From: Bog-756 sp963704615
Lineage (GTDB): Bacteria > Actinomycetota > Acidimicrobiia > Acidimicrobiales > RAAP-2
Assembly: GCA_963704615.1 (NCBI GenBank)
Contig: OY969923.1
Span: forward strand, 1,302,001-1,366,000
DNA: 64,000 nucleotides
Direction: 5' to 3'
Part shown: one piece after another, positions 41,043 to 50,682 of the stretch
Position numbering within the stretch: the stretch's first letter is position 1
How the letters are laid out: each line of letters opens with the position of its first letter
The notes under the pieces: model-generated
What the model was told of the DNA's origin: nothing
Seen by the model: the letters and a program-made list of their open reading frames with translations, nothing else
Database searches by the model: none
Position numbers and translations under genes: made by a program

Positions 41043-42203
41043 ATGACCACTCTGAGCCGGCCCGCACCGTTCGGGGTCTACCTGCACGTGCCGTTCTGCC
41101 GGTTCCGGTGCGACTACTGCGCCTTTGCCACCTACACCGACCGCGACCACCTGATGGAGGACTACGCCGCCGCCTGCGTGACCGAGCTCGGGCGGGCTCG
41201 GACCGACGAAGGTCTGCCCGCGGCGACGTCGGTCTACTTCGGGGGCGGGACCCCGTCCCGGCTCCCGGCCGACCTCCTGGTCGAGATCCTCGACGCCGTC
41301 GTGCGGGTCGAGGGCGCCGAGGTGACCGTGGAATGCAATCCGGAGGATGCCACCCCGGAGCGGCTGGCCACCTATTTGTCCGGGGGAGTGACCCGGATTT
41401 CGCTGGGCGTGCAATCGACCGTGCCCCACGTGCTCGACGGCCTGGGCCGCCGTCACGGTGCCGCCCAGGTGACCGACGCGGCCGACGCGGTGGCCGGTGC
41501 CGGATTCGCCACGTGGAGCATGGATCTGATCATCGGCGGTTTCGGGGAGAGCGACGATGATTGGGAGCAGAGCCTGACCGACGTGATCGGGAGGCCCCAT
41601 CCTCCGCCCCATGTCAGTGCGTACTCGCTCACCGTCGAGCCCGGAACCCCCCTGGCCGCCGACCCCGAGCGCCATCCCGATGACGACACCCAGGCCCGCC
41701 GGTACGAGAGAGCCGACCGGATCCTGACCGGGGCCGGCTATCGATGGGAGGAGATCTCCAACTGGGCCCGACCAGGGCACGAGTGCCGCCACAACGGCCT
41801 CTATTGGGAGCAGGGCGACTACCGGGGGATCGGATCGGCCGCCCATTCGCACCGGGCCGGCCGGCGGTGGTGGAACGTGAGAACACCCGAGCGCTACATA
41901 GCCCGGATCGGCTCCGGGCGACCGGCCACCGCGGGTCAGGAGGTCCTGACCGTCGGCCAGCGGCACTTCGAGGGGCTCGCTCTCCGGCTGCGCACGCCCG
42001 TGGGCGTTCCGGCCGCCAGCCTGCCCGACGACCCGGACCTGGCGGGCCTGGTGGAGCGGGCCGAAGATCGAGCGGTGTTGACCGTGCGCGGCCGATTGTT
42101 GGCCAACGCGGTGACCGCTCGACTTCAGGCCGAGGTCAACCCTTCGGCACCGGACAGGGCCGAAGGCCGGAAGTCAGCCGGTACGCTTCCCCTCTATGCC
42201 TGA
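41043..42203 (+). CDS. hemW: Radical SAM heme chaperone HemW
   Basis: 386 aa. LHVPFCRFRCDYCAF carries the CxxxCxxC iron-sulfur motif of radical SAM enzymes. FGGGTPSRL, the MDLIIGG strand and CRHNGLYWEQGDYRGIGSAAHS are typical of HemW (formerly called oxygen-independent coproporphyrinogen oxidase-like) rather than HemN. In many actinobacteria hemW lies between lepA and hrcA; here it has moved. GGAGG lies 5 bases before the ATG. The end overlaps the glyS start by 8 bases. Confidence 0.93.
   Translation: MTTLSRPAPFGVYLHVPFCRFRCDYCAFATYTDRDHLMEDYAAACVTELGRARTDEGLPAATSVYFGGGTPSRLPADLLVEILDAVVRVEGAEVTVECNPEDATPERLATYLSGGVTRISLGVQSTVPHVLDGLGRRHGAAQVTDAADAVAGAGFATWSMDLIIGGFGESDDDWEQSLTDVIGRPHPPPHVSAYSLTVEPGTPLAADPERHPDDDTQARRYERADRILTGAGYRWEEISNWARPGHECRHNGLYWEQGDYRGIGSAAHSHRAGRRWWNVRTPERYIARIGSGRPATAGQEVLTVGQRHFEGLALRLRTPVGVPAASLPDDPDLAGLVERAEDRAVLTVRGRLLANAVTARLQAEVNPSAPDRAEGRKSAGTLPLYA
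42182..42187 (+). promoter_or_regulatory. Likely -10 box of leaderless glyS
   Basis: TACGCT ends 8 bases before the ATG at 42196, within the end of hemW. Confidence 0.5.
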
Positions 42204-43536
42204 ACCCGACCCCGCTCCTGACGCGCCTCCCGGCCCGTCCGACCTCATGGAGAAGGTGGTGGGGCTGTGCAAGCGACGCGGCTTCATCTTCCAGTCGGCC
42301 GAGATCTATGGCGGCTTCCGCTCGACCTACGACTACGGACCTCTCGGGGTCAACATGCTGCGCAACGTCAAGAACGCCTGGTGGGAGGCGATGGTGCAAC
42401 GACGCGACGACGTGGTCGGCCTGGACGCGGCCATCCTCTCGCCTCCGGCGGTCTGGGAGGCCTCGGGTCACCTGTCCAACTTCACCGATCCCCTGGTCGA
42501 CTGTCTCCACTGCCACCAGAGGTGGCGGGAGGACAAGATCGGAGGGGAGTGCCCGGCCTGCGGGTCGACCGAGTTCACCCCGGCCAGGGCCTTCAACCTG
42601 ATGTTCAAGACCCACGCCGGGCCGCTGGAGGACGAGGGCGCGGTGGCCTACCTGCGGCCCGAGACGGCCCAGGGCATGTTCATCAACTTCGCCAATGTGC
42701 TCCAGACCATCCGCAAGAAGCCACCCTTCGGCATCGCCCAGGTGGGCAAGTCCTTCCGCAACGAGATCACCCCGCAGAACTTCGTGTTCCGCACCCGCGA
42801 GTTCGAGCAGATGGAGATGGAGTACTTCGTGCCGCCAGCCGAGGCCGACCGGTGGTTCCAGTACTGGCTCGACGAGCGGCTCCGCTGGTATCTGGATCTG
42901 GGCATCCCCTCGTCCGAGTTGCGACTGCGCCACCACCAGGCCGATGAGCTCTCGCATTACTCGGCGGCCACCGCCGACGTGGAGTTCCTCTTCCCGTGGG
43001 GCTGGGATGAGCTCGAGGGCATCGCCAATCGGACCGACTTCGACTTGAAGGCCCATGCCGCCGCCTCCGGGGAGAGGCTCGAGTACTTCGACCAGCCGAC
43101 CGGTGAGCGCTACGTCCCCTACGTCATCGAGCCGGCGGCGGGAGCGACCCGCACCATGATGGCCTTCCTCCTCGCCGCCTACGACGAGGACGAGGTCGGA
43201 GGCGAGGCTCGCACCGTCCTGCGGCTGCATCCTCGTCTGTCCCCCTACCAGGTCGCCGTGCTGCCCTTGTCAAAGAAGGAGACCCTCGATCCGCTGGCTC
43301 GGGAGGTGCTGGCCTCGTTGCAGCTGCATTTCATGTGCGACTACGACGTGACCCAGTCGATCGGCAAGCGGTACCGGCGCCAGGACGAGGTGGGCACCCC
43401 GTGGTGTGTGACCGTCGACTTCGACTCGCTCACCGATGGTGCCGTGACCGTCCGCGACCGCGACACGACCGAGCAGGTCCGGTTGCCCATCGACGGGTTG
43501 GTGGCCGAGTTGCGCTCCCGCAGGGACGCAGCCTGA
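42196..43536 (+). CDS. glyS: Glycine--tRNA ligase (alpha-2 type)
   Basis: 446 aa class II synthetase of the archaeal/eukaryotic-like homodimer type found in actinobacteria. GFIFQSAEIYGGFRSTYDYGPLG is motif-1 region; a zinc site has CLHCH and CPAC; motif 2 has FRNEITPQNFVFRTREFEQME and YLRPETAQG. The C-terminal anticodon-binding domain starts at about LSPYQVAVLPL. It starts inside the hemW 3' end. Confidence 0.97.
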   Translation: MPEPDPAPDAPPGPSDLMEKVVGLCKRRGFIFQSAEIYGGFRSTYDYGPLGVNMLRNVKNAWWEAMVQRRDDVVGLDAAILSPPAVWEASGHLSNFTDPLVDCLHCHQRWREDKIGGECPACGSTEFTPARAFNLMFKTHAGPLEDEGAVAYLRPETAQGMFINFANVLQTIRKKPPFGIAQVGKSFRNEITPQNFVFRTREFEQMEMEYFVPPAEADRWFQYWLDERLRWYLDLGIPSSELRLRHHQADELSHYSAATADVEFLFPWGWDELEGIANRTDFDLKAHAAASGERLEYFDQPTGERYVPYVIEPAAGATRTMMAFLLAAYDEDEVGGEARTVLRLHPRLSPYQVAVLPLSKKETLDPLAREVLASLQLHFMCDYDVTQSIGKRYRRQDEVGTPWCVTVDFDSLTDGAVTVRDRDTTEQVRLPIDGLVAELRSRRDAA

Positions 43537-43612
43537 GACGACCCGCGGCCACACCGCTTGTTCGGTGTTCATGTGTTCGATGTTCACGCCGCTGGCCGGG
43601 ACGGTCGCCGGG

Positions 43613-43618
43613 TAGGCT
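43613..43618 (+). promoter_or_regulatory. Possible -10 box of ppdK
   Basis: TAGGCT lies about 82 bases before the ATG at 43700. A Shine-Dalgarno AGGAG (43683-43687) precedes the start, so this transcript would have a normal leader. No -35 box is clear. Confidence 0.3.
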
Positions 43619-43699
43619 CACTGGCCTGGGCCTGCACCTCATGCCGGCACAGGACGTCGCCAACTCCACTTCCCATCCACCTCAGGAGACCGTGTCCCG

Positions 43700-46537
43700 A
43701 TGACGTATGTCTTCGATTTCGACCACAAGCACCGCAAGCCCCCCATGGAGATGAAGGACCTCCTCGGGGGCAAGGGCGCGAACCTGGCCGAGATGACGTC
43801 GGTACTCGACCTGCCCGTCCCTCCGGGCTTCACCATCGCCACCACCGCCTGCCGTGACTACATGGAGCGGGGCTGGCCCGAAGGGCTCACCTCGGAGGTA
43901 GCCAAGGCCCGGGCCCGCCTCGAGAGGAAGATGGGCAAGCGCATCGGCGACCCGAGCGACCCGTTGCTGGTGTCGGTGCGGTCCGGGGCCAAGTTCTCCA
44001 TGCCCGGCATGATGGACACTGTCCTCAACCTGGGCCTCAACGATCAGTCGGTCGAGGGCCTGGCCAAGCAGACGGACGACGAGCGGTTCGCCTACGACTC
44101 GTACCGGCGGTTCGTGGCCATGTACGGACGCATCGTGCTCGGGATCCCCGGGGAGGAGTTCGACTCCCTGCTCGACGCGGCCAAGGAACTGGCCGGCACC
44201 GACTCCGACGCCGGTGTCCCCATCGAATTGCTCAGGTACCTGGTCGAGGCCTACCAGCAGATCGTCGAACGGCACACCGGCGCTCCCTTCCCCCAGGATC
44301 CCGACGATCAGCTGCGCGGGGCCATCGAGGCCGTCTTCGCATCGTGGAACGGTCCCCGGGCCATCGCCTACAGGGTGCGCGAACGCATCGCCCACGACCT
44401 CGGAACCGCGGTCAACGTCCAGGCCATGGTGTTCGGCAACCGCGACGACCAGTCGGGCACAGGGGTGGGTTTCACCCGTGACCCGGCCACCGGCGACACC
44501 GGCGAATACGGCGACTTCCTCATCAACGCCCAGGGGGAGGATGTGGTCGCCGGCATCAGGAACACCGAGCCCCTCGCCTCCCTCCGCGATCAATTCCCGG
44601 CGATCCACCGCGAGCTCCTGGCCATCTTTGCCCGACTGGAGGCCCATTACCGGGACATGTGTGACACCGAGTTCACCATCGAGCAGGGGAAGCTGTGGAT
44701 GCTCCAGACCCGGGTGGGCAAGCGCACCGGCCGGGCGGCGCTCAAGATGGCCGTCGACATGGTCGGGGAGCGGGCCATCCGGTTGACCAAGGAAGAGGCG
44801 CTGGAGCGGGTGACCGGCGAGCATCTCGACCAGGTCCTCCATCCCCAGTTCGCCGGGTCCGGGTACGCCGTGCTGACCCGAGGTCTGGCGGCATCCCCGG
44901 GAGCGGCCGTGGGCCGGGTCTTCCTGACCGCCGACGACGCCCAGGCCGCGGCCGAGCGCGGGGAGAAGGTCGTGTTGGTCCGCAACGAGACCTCCCCGGA
45001 CGACGTGCACGGCATGTTGGCCGCCGAGGGCATTCTCACCGCACGCGGTGGCCTGGTCAGCCACGCCGCCGTGGTCGCTCGCGGGTGGGGAAAGCCGGCC
45101 GTGGTCGGCGCCGAGGCGGTGCGAGTCGGACCCTCGTCCTTTTCGGTGGGGGATACCGTGGTGCACGAGGGTGACTGGATCTCACTCGACGGGACCAACG
45201 GGACGGTGGTGCTCGGGCAGGTGCCGGTTTCCGAGGGCCAGACACCGCCCGAGTTCGACGTCATTCTGGGCTGGGCCGACGCCGTCCGGGCTGGGCGGCT
45301 CGGGGTCCGGGCCAATGCCGACAACGGCGCCGATGCAGCCAACGCCCGCGCGCTGGGCGCCGAGGGCATCGGACTGTGCCGTACCGAGCACATGTTCCTG
45401 GCCGAGGACCGCCTCCCCATCGTGCGGCGGATGATCCTGGCCTCCAGCCCCGAGGAGGAAGAAGCGGCGCTCGAGGCGCTGCGGGTCGCCCAACGGACCG
45501 ACTTCGACGAGATCCTCGAGGCCATGGACGGCCTACCGGTCACCATCAGGCTCCTCGACCCACCGCTTCACGAGTTCCTCCCCGACACCCAGGAGTTGGC
45601 CATCAAGGAGGCGACCACCGGGTTGTCCGAGGAGGAGAACCGCCTCTACCAGGCGGCCAAGGCCTGGCACGAGGTCAACCCCATGCTGGGCACCCGGGGA
45701 GTGCGTCTCGGGGTGATCAAGCCCGGGCTCTATGCCATGCAGGTGCGCGCCCTCATGGAAGCGGCCTTCGGCCGGGTGGCCGCGGGCGGCCACCCCATCG
45801 TCGAGATCATGATCCCGCTCACCGTGTCGCGTGAGGAGATGGCCCTGGCCCGCTCGTGGGTGGACGCCGCCATCGCCGAGGCAGAGGCGGCGGCTTCGAT
45901 CAACAGGTCGGCCTCGAGAGCACGAGGCACCAAGGCCCGTCCCGGATCGCTGGAGGTCCTCATCGGCACCATGATCGAGACCCCCCGCGCCGCCCTGCTG
46001 GCCGGAGAGATCGCCGCCGAGGCCGACTTCTTCTCGTTCGGCACCAACGACCTGACCCAGATGACCTTCGGATTCAGCCGCGACGACGTCGAGGGGCGGA
46101 TGATGGCCGCCTATCTGGAGCTCGGCCTCTTGAAGCGGAACCCGTTCGAGGTGGTCGACCCCGACGGCGTCGGCGAACTGGTCAGGTTGGGCGTCCAGCG
46201 CGGCCGGGCCACCCGTCCCTCCCTCAAGATCGGAGTTTGCGGCGAGCACGGCGGGGACCCGGAGTCGATCGCCACCTTCTCCCGGGCTGGTCTCGATTAT
46301 GTGAGCTGCTCCCCCTTCCGGGTGCCCATCGCCCGGCTGGCCGCGGCTCAGGCCGTCCTGGCCGGGGACACCCCCGGCGCACCGCTCAAGGCAGCCAAGG
46401 CCCCGGCGACGTCCAAGGCAAGGGTCACAGTCAAGGCCGCGGGGACGTCCAAGGCGAAGACGAAGTCGGCATCCGGAGGGTCTCGCGGCTCAAGGCCGGC
46501 GACGAGGCCCCGGACCAGGCCCGGGCCCAGGCGGTAG
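43700..46537 (+). CDS. ppdK: Pyruvate, phosphate dikinase with basic C-terminal tail
   Basis: 945 aa. The N-terminal ATP-grasp domain begins KDLLGGKGANLAEM; the phosphohistidine domain has GGLVSHAAVVARGWGKPAVVG with the catalytic His. The C-terminal TIM barrel has FGTNDLTQMTFGFSRDD and ICGEHGGD-like VCGEHGGDPES with the catalytic Cys. It interconverts pyruvate, ATP and phosphate with phosphoenolpyruvate. The typical protein ends near residue 890. This one has about 55 extra residues rich in Lys, Ala, Ser, Thr and Arg (KAAKAPATSKARV...RPRTRPGPRR), an unusual extension. An insert between 735 and 760 (INRSASRARGTKARPG) is also basic. Confidence 0.95.
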   Translation: MTYVFDFDHKHRKPPMEMKDLLGGKGANLAEMTSVLDLPVPPGFTIATTACRDYMERGWPEGLTSEVAKARARLERKMGKRIGDPSDPLLVSVRSGAKFSMPGMMDTVLNLGLNDQSVEGLAKQTDDERFAYDSYRRFVAMYGRIVLGIPGEEFDSLLDAAKELAGTDSDAGVPIELLRYLVEAYQQIVERHTGAPFPQDPDDQLRGAIEAVFASWNGPRAIAYRVRERIAHDLGTAVNVQAMVFGNRDDQSGTGVGFTRDPATGDTGEYGDFLINAQGEDVVAGIRNTEPLASLRDQFPAIHRELLAIFARLEAHYRDMCDTEFTIEQGKLWMLQTRVGKRTGRAALKMAVDMVGERAIRLTKEEALERVTGEHLDQVLHPQFAGSGYAVLTRGLAASPGAAVGRVFLTADDAQAAAERGEKVVLVRNETSPDDVHGMLAAEGILTARGGLVSHAAVVARGWGKPAVVGAEAVRVGPSSFSVGDTVVHEGDWISLDGTNGTVVLGQVPVSEGQTPPEFDVILGWADAVRAGRLGVRANADNGADAANARALGAEGIGLCRTEHMFLAEDRLPIVRRMILASSPEEEEAALEALRVAQRTDFDEILEAMDGLPVTIRLLDPPLHEFLPDTQELAIKEATTGLSEEENRLYQAAKAWHEVNPMLGTRGVRLGVIKPGLYAMQVRALMEAAFGRVAAGGHPIVEIMIPLTVSREEMALARSWVDAAIAEAEAAASINRSASRARGTKARPGSLEVLIGTMIETPRAALLAGEIAAEADFFSFGTNDLTQMTFGFSRDDVEGRMMAAYLELGLLKRNPFEVVDPDGVGELVRLGVQRGRATRPSLKIGVCGEHGGDPESIATFSRAGLDYVSCSPFRVPIARLAAAQAVLAGDTPGAPLKAAKAPATSKARVTVKAAGTSKAKTKSASGGSRGSRPATRPRTRPGPRR

Positions 46538-46583
46538 GCCGGACCCCTCCGACCGGGATGGTCGGGGGCGGGCGACGACGCGG

Positions 46584-46589
46584 TACCGT
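46584..46589 (+). promoter_or_regulatory. Likely -10 box of leaderless dnaG
   Basis: TACCGT ends 8 bases before the ATG at 46598; no Shine-Dalgarno sequence is present. Confidence 0.5.
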
Positions 46590-46597
46590 CGTCCCCT

Positions 46598-48589
46598 ATG
46601 GGGATCCCCGATGAGGACGTGGCCCGGGTACGGGCGTCAACGGACATCGTGAGCCTCATCGGGGAGCATGCCGCGCTGAAGAAACAGGGTCAGCGGTGGG
46701 TCGGGCTTTGCCCCTTCCACGGCGAGAAGACGCCGTCGTTCAGCGTCAATGCCGAGGAGGGCTTCTACTACTGCTTCGGGTGCCAGGCCAAGGGTGACGC
46801 CATCAGCTTCGTCCGGGCCATCGATCACCTCGACTTCGTCGATGCCGTGCGCCGCCTGGCCGACAAGGCCGGGATCACCATTCGCGAGGACGCCACCACC
46901 GGGCGCGACAGCCAGCGACGCAAGGTCCTGCTTGACGCCATGGAGCGGGCCACCGACTGGTACCACCAGCGCCTGTTGACGGCCGGCGATGCCGGAGTGG
47001 CCCGCGACTACCTGCGCAGCCGCGGCTACGAGGGCGACGTGGTGCGCCGCTTCCGGCTGGGGTGGGCCCCCGACGACTGGGACGCCCTGTGCACAGGCCT
47101 GGATCTCACTCCGGAGATAGCCGTTGGTGCCGGCCTCGGTTTCGTCAATCGCAGGGGCCGTCTGCAGGACGCCTTCCGGGCCCGGATCCTTTTTCCTATC
47201 TGTGATCCCTCCGGCCATCCCGTGGCGCTCGGGGGTCGGGTCCTCCCCGGCAGCTCGGATCCGGCCAAGTACAAGAACTCCATCGAAAGCGCGGTCTACT
47301 CCAAGCGCAAGACGCTCTACGCCCTCAATTGGGCCAAGCAGGACATCATCGCCTCCAACGAAGTCGTGGTGTGCGAGGGGTACACCGACGTCATCGGGTT
47401 GTTCGAGTCCGGCGTCGAGCGTGCTGTGGCCACCTGCGGGACCGCTCTGGCCGAAGAACACGTGAAGTTGTTGCGCGGCTTCGCTTCGCGGGTGGTGTTG
47501 GCTTTCGATGCCGACGGCGCCGGACAGTCCGCCGCCGGCCGCTTCTACGAGTGGGAGCGACGCTTCGAGATCGACGTGGCGGTGGCCGACCTGCCCGTCG
47601 GCTCCGACCCGGGGGAGCTGGCCCGCACCGACCCCGACGCGCTGCGGTCGGCCATCGACGGAGCCAAGCCGTTTCTCCAGTTCCGCCTGGAACGGATCCT
47701 GGCGACGGCAGATCTGTCCACTCCCGAGGGACGGGCCCGGGCCGCTGATCACGCCCTGACCGCGGTGGCCGAGCACCCCGACAACCTGGTGCGCGACCAG
47801 TACCTGATGCAGGTGGCCGAGCGATGCCGCCTCGAACCGCTCCTCCTCCGCGAGCGCCTCGAGCAGCTCCGGATCGCCGGGCCACCTCCGTCGTCGTCGA
47901 AAGGGAGCGGGCGCCACCGCGGGGCGACGACGGCTCGATCGGAGAAGACCACGGGAACATCCCCGGCCGGGTCCGGTGACTCCTGGGTGCGCGATCCCGA
48001 CGGCGGCGAGGTCGACTTTGATGGATTCGGCACTGCCGGCCAAGTCGGCGCCGTGACCTCGAGCGGAAGTGGCGACCGGAGCCAGAGCAGCGGCGCCCCC
48101 GGTCTTCGGGGAGCGCCGGGACCGGCGGGAGCGAGCCGGTCGGCCGGCCAGTTCCGGCCGGGCCTCGAGGCTCTCCGTCTGGCTATCCACCGGCCCGAGG
48201 ACGTGGGCGACCGTCTCCAAGCGGCATTGTTTTCCGACGACCTGCAGCGCACCACCTTCCAAGCCCTGGTCGACGCCGATGACCTGCATCAGGCCATCGA
48301 TACCTCACCGCCGGAAGTTCGGGCCCTTTTGGTGCGACTGACGGTGGAGGAGCCCAAGGGGGAGCCCGACGATGTGGTCTGCCAGCTCGTACGCGATGCG
48401 GCACGCCGCGAATTGCGCCTGATCACCGCCGAGGCCCGCACGTCGCCGGATGCGGTCGAGGAAGCCGCGGCTGCCGCCGGGTGGGTCCAGGAGCTGGATG
48501 ATCCGGTCACCTCGGCCTCGGCCTTGGCCAGGTTGGTAGCCTGGCTAGTGGTGAGGGTACAGACGAGCACTTTGGGGCGGGGATCGTGA
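46598..48589 (+). CDS. dnaG: DNA primase
   Basis: 663 aa. An N-terminal zinc finger has CPFHGEKTPSF and YYCFGCQAKGD (CxxH...CxxC). The catalytic TOPRIM domain has VVVCEGYTDVIGL and LAFDADGAGQ. A disordered Gly/Ser-rich linker (about 420-510) precedes the C-terminal helicase-interaction domain. It makes RNA primers at the replication fork. The stop overlaps the rpoD GTG (GTGA), so primase and the major sigma factor are coupled; rpsU of the classical operon is absent. Confidence 0.97.
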   Translation: MGIPDEDVARVRASTDIVSLIGEHAALKKQGQRWVGLCPFHGEKTPSFSVNAEEGFYYCFGCQAKGDAISFVRAIDHLDFVDAVRRLADKAGITIREDATTGRDSQRRKVLLDAMERATDWYHQRLLTAGDAGVARDYLRSRGYEGDVVRRFRLGWAPDDWDALCTGLDLTPEIAVGAGLGFVNRRGRLQDAFRARILFPICDPSGHPVALGGRVLPGSSDPAKYKNSIESAVYSKRKTLYALNWAKQDIIASNEVVVCEGYTDVIGLFESGVERAVATCGTALAEEHVKLLRGFASRVVLAFDADGAGQSAAGRFYEWERRFEIDVAVADLPVGSDPGELARTDPDALRSAIDGAKPFLQFRLERILATADLSTPEGRARAADHALTAVAEHPDNLVRDQYLMQVAERCRLEPLLLRERLEQLRIAGPPPSSSKGSGRHRGATTARSEKTTGTSPAGSGDSWVRDPDGGEVDFDGFGTAGQVGAVTSSGSGDRSQSSGAPGLRGAPGPAGASRSAGQFRPGLEALRLAIHRPEDVGDRLQAALFSDDLQRTTFQALVDADDLHQAIDTSPPEVRALLVRLTVEEPKGEPDDVVCQLVRDAARRELRLITAEARTSPDAVEEAAAAAGWVQELDDPVTSASALARLVAWLVVRVQTSTLGRGS

Positions 48590-50088
48590 TAGCCAAACAG
48601 GGGTCGCCTCTTGTCTCGATCGTCCCGGAGCCGGTCGACGTCGATGTGGTGCATCCTGTCGACTCGTCCGACACCCAGGCGGTGCTGGATGTGCTTCCAG
48701 CGGATCAGTTCGGAGCACTGATCCGCATGGGTCGCGCCCGGGGCGGGCTGACCCAGGATGACGTGATGACCGTATTGCGCACGGTCGAGTTGAGTGCCGA
48801 TCTGATTACTGAGGTCGTGGCGAGAATCAGGCAGGCGGGAATCGAGTTCACCTATGACACCGGCGAGACGACGGTGGTGCCGATGACGGGTGCGGTGGCC
48901 GACGACCTGTCGGATCGGTTGCGCGAGGGATTCCCGGTCCTGTCCGACGACGAACACGATGCGGTGACGGCCACCTCCCATCCGGCCCGGATCGTGTCGC
49001 TCGATGGCACCAGGGCCCCGAGCGGCCAGCCCTCCCCGTCTCCGGACGCCGGCGCCGTGGCCGAGCCTCGGGAGACCTCGGCTCGGACTCCCGCCAAAAA
49101 GGAGCGGGCCCCTCGGAACTCGACGTCGAGCGACACCTACTCCGACGGCGACGGTTTCCGGGGATCGGCCGCCGACCCGGTGCACATGTACCTGAAGGAG
49201 ATCGGCAAGGTCAAGCTGCTCGACGCCGCTCTCGAGGTCGAGCTGGCCGAACGGATACTGGCCGGCAACGAGGCAGCCGAGCGGCTGGCGACATTCGACG
49301 GCGGAAGTGGCGAGATCTACCCCGGCCGGGCGGGCGACCGGGTGCTGGTGCGCAGAGGTCAGGCGGCCAAGGAAGCCTTGATCGAGGCCAACCTCCGACT
49401 GGTCGTCTCCATCGCCAAGCGGTATCGCAACCGCGGCCTGGCTTTCCTCGACCTCATCCAGGAAGGGAACCTGGGCCTCATGCGGGCGGTGGAGAAGTTC
49501 GACCATACCAAGGGTTTCAAGTTCTCCACCTACGCAACATGGTGGATCCGCCAGGCCATCACCCGGGCCATCGCCGACCAGGCCCGAACCATACGGATCC
49601 CGGTTCACATGGTGGAGACCATCAACAAGGTGGTCTGGGCCCAGCGCCAGCTTCTCCAGGAACTCGGTCGCGAGCCGAGCGCCGAGGAAGTGGCCGGCAG
49701 AGTCGACTTCACCATCGAGCGGGTCCGCGAGATCCAGCGGATCAATCAGGACACCGTGTCGCTCGAGCAGCCTATGGGTGACGAGGACGACTTCAGCCTG
49801 TCCGATCTCATCGAGGACCGTGAGGCGGTGGTGCCCGACGATGCCGCGGCCCGGATGATGCTCGACGATGCAGTCCGTGAGGCACTCGGCCACCTGTCAC
49901 CGCGCGAGCAGGATGTGGTCCGACTTCGCTTCGGGCTCGAGGACGGCAAGATCCGCACTCTCGAGGAGGTGGGGCGGGCCTTCGGGGTGACCCGTGAGCG
50001 CATCCGCCAGATCGAGGCGAAGACACTGGCCAAGCTGCGGCGACCCGAGTCGGCCCAGCTGCTGCGGGACTACCTCGACGAGGCCTGA
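48586..50088 (+). CDS. rpoD: RNA polymerase primary sigma factor
   Basis: 500 aa. The acidic, low-complexity N-terminus (1-185) contains region 1.1-like sequence. Region 1.2 begins DPVHMYLKEIGKVKLL; region 2 is LRLVVSIAKRYRNRGLAFLDLIQEGNLGLMRAVEKFD...YATWWIRQAITRAI; region 3 and the region 4 HTH follow (TLEEVGRAFGVTRERIRQIEAKTLAKLR). These match primary (RpoD/HrdB/SigA) factors. GGGGCGGGGATC precedes the GTG start. The -10 hexamers TANNNT proposed in this window are what this sigma factor should read. Confidence 0.97.
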   Translation: MIAKQGSPLVSIVPEPVDVDVVHPVDSSDTQAVLDVLPADQFGALIRMGRARGGLTQDDVMTVLRTVELSADLITEVVARIRQAGIEFTYDTGETTVVPMTGAVADDLSDRLREGFPVLSDDEHDAVTATSHPARIVSLDGTRAPSGQPSPSPDAGAVAEPRETSARTPAKKERAPRNSTSSDTYSDGDGFRGSAADPVHMYLKEIGKVKLLDAALEVELAERILAGNEAAERLATFDGGSGEIYPGRAGDRVLVRRGQAAKEALIEANLRLVVSIAKRYRNRGLAFLDLIQEGNLGLMRAVEKFDHTKGFKFSTYATWWIRQAITRAIADQARTIRIPVHMVETINKVVWAQRQLLQELGREPSAEEVAGRVDFTIERVREIQRINQDTVSLEQPMGDEDDFSLSDLIEDREAVVPDDAAARMMLDDAVREALGHLSPREQDVVRLRFGLEDGKIRTLEEVGRAFGVTRERIRQIEAKTLAKLRRPESAQLLRDYLDEA

Positions 50089-50155
50089 CAGGATCGGGCC
50101 CGGCCCGGTCGCCCCCCGGCGGTTGCTGCCTCCTGAGCCTGCGCTCCAGCTGGTG

Positions 50156-50461
50156 TCAGCGGCGGTGGCTGTTGAGGGCGAGAGCCAGGTCCTCGGCCAG
50201 ATCGAGGGCGATGGCATCGGCAGCCTGGTCGCCGTTCCGCCAACCCAGCCGCACCCCGATGGCGTCCTTCAGCCTCTCCACGCCCAGATTGGCCACCGCT
50301 TTCGACTTGTCGCCGATCAGGGTCACCGTCCCGGTGACCGGGGCCGACCGGCCCATCTCGCCGCCCAGTCGCACGATCTGCCGGTAGCGATCCTGGCCCG
50401 CTCGGGCGCCCAGCGTGTAGCCGAGGAGGAAGGCGATGACGATGCCGATGCGGAACTTCAC
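50156..50461 (-). CDS. YtxH-like small membrane protein
   Basis: 101 aa. FRIGIVIAFLLGYTLGARAGQDRYRQI is a single N-terminal membrane helix followed by the G-x-x-x-G-A-R-A-G-x-x-R-Y motif common in small actinobacterial membrane proteins (YtxH family). The rest is an amphipathic helix region. The GTG start at 50461 is supported by the helix beginning there and by CACAAT 6 bases before it. An upstream in-frame start at 50521 would add 20 polar residues. Confidence 0.65.
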   Translation of the reverse strand: MKFRIGIVIAFLLGYTLGARAGQDRYRQIVRLGGEMGRSAPVTGTVTLIGDKSKAVANLGVERLKDAIGVRLGWRNGDQAADAIALDLAEDLALALNSHRR

Positions 50462-50467
50462 GTGATC

Positions 50468-50473
50468 ATTGTG
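50468..50473 (-). promoter_or_regulatory. Possible leaderless -10 box
   Basis: CACAAT on the minus strand ends 6 bases before the GTG at 50461. Confidence 0.3.
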
Positions 50474-50525
50474 CCCGGCTGAGAGCCGGTGTGCACCTTC
50501 GCCCGTGACGTGGGCGTGCACCAGC

Positions 50526-50531
50526 TAGAGT
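50526..50531 (+). promoter_or_regulatory. Possible tRNA-Asn promoter -10 box
   Basis: TAGAGT lies 42 bases before the tRNA. CGTGAC (50504-50509), a TTGAC-like sequence with a 16-base spacer, could be the -35 box. Confidence 0.4.
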
Positions 50532-50573
50532 CCTCATTCGCGCTCGGCCCGTTCGAGCAGCAGAGCGAGCCTT

Positions 50574-50646
50574 TCCGGGGTAGCTCAATCGGCAGAGCAA
50601 GCGGCTGTTAACCGCTAGGTTGAGAGTTCGAGTCTCTCCCCCGGAG
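50574..50646 (+). tRNA. tRNA-Asn (anticodon GTT)
   Basis: The acceptor stem TCCGGGG pairs with CCCCGGA. The anticodon stem AGCGG/CCGCT holds loop CTGTTAA with GTT at 50607-50609. The T-stem is GAGAG/CTCTC with TTCGAGT. The discriminator is G, and the 3' CCA is not encoded. Confidence 0.95.
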
Positions 50647-50682
50647 CAATTGCACCGAGCACCTGTGGAGCCCCGTGCCTCG

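Noticed and set aside
43682..49893. Long minus-strand frames at 43682-45166, 46637-48289 and 48289-49893
   Set aside because: They lie opposite ppdK, dnaG and rpoD, which have full-length conserved products. No recognisable domain or start signal is present in the antisense frames.
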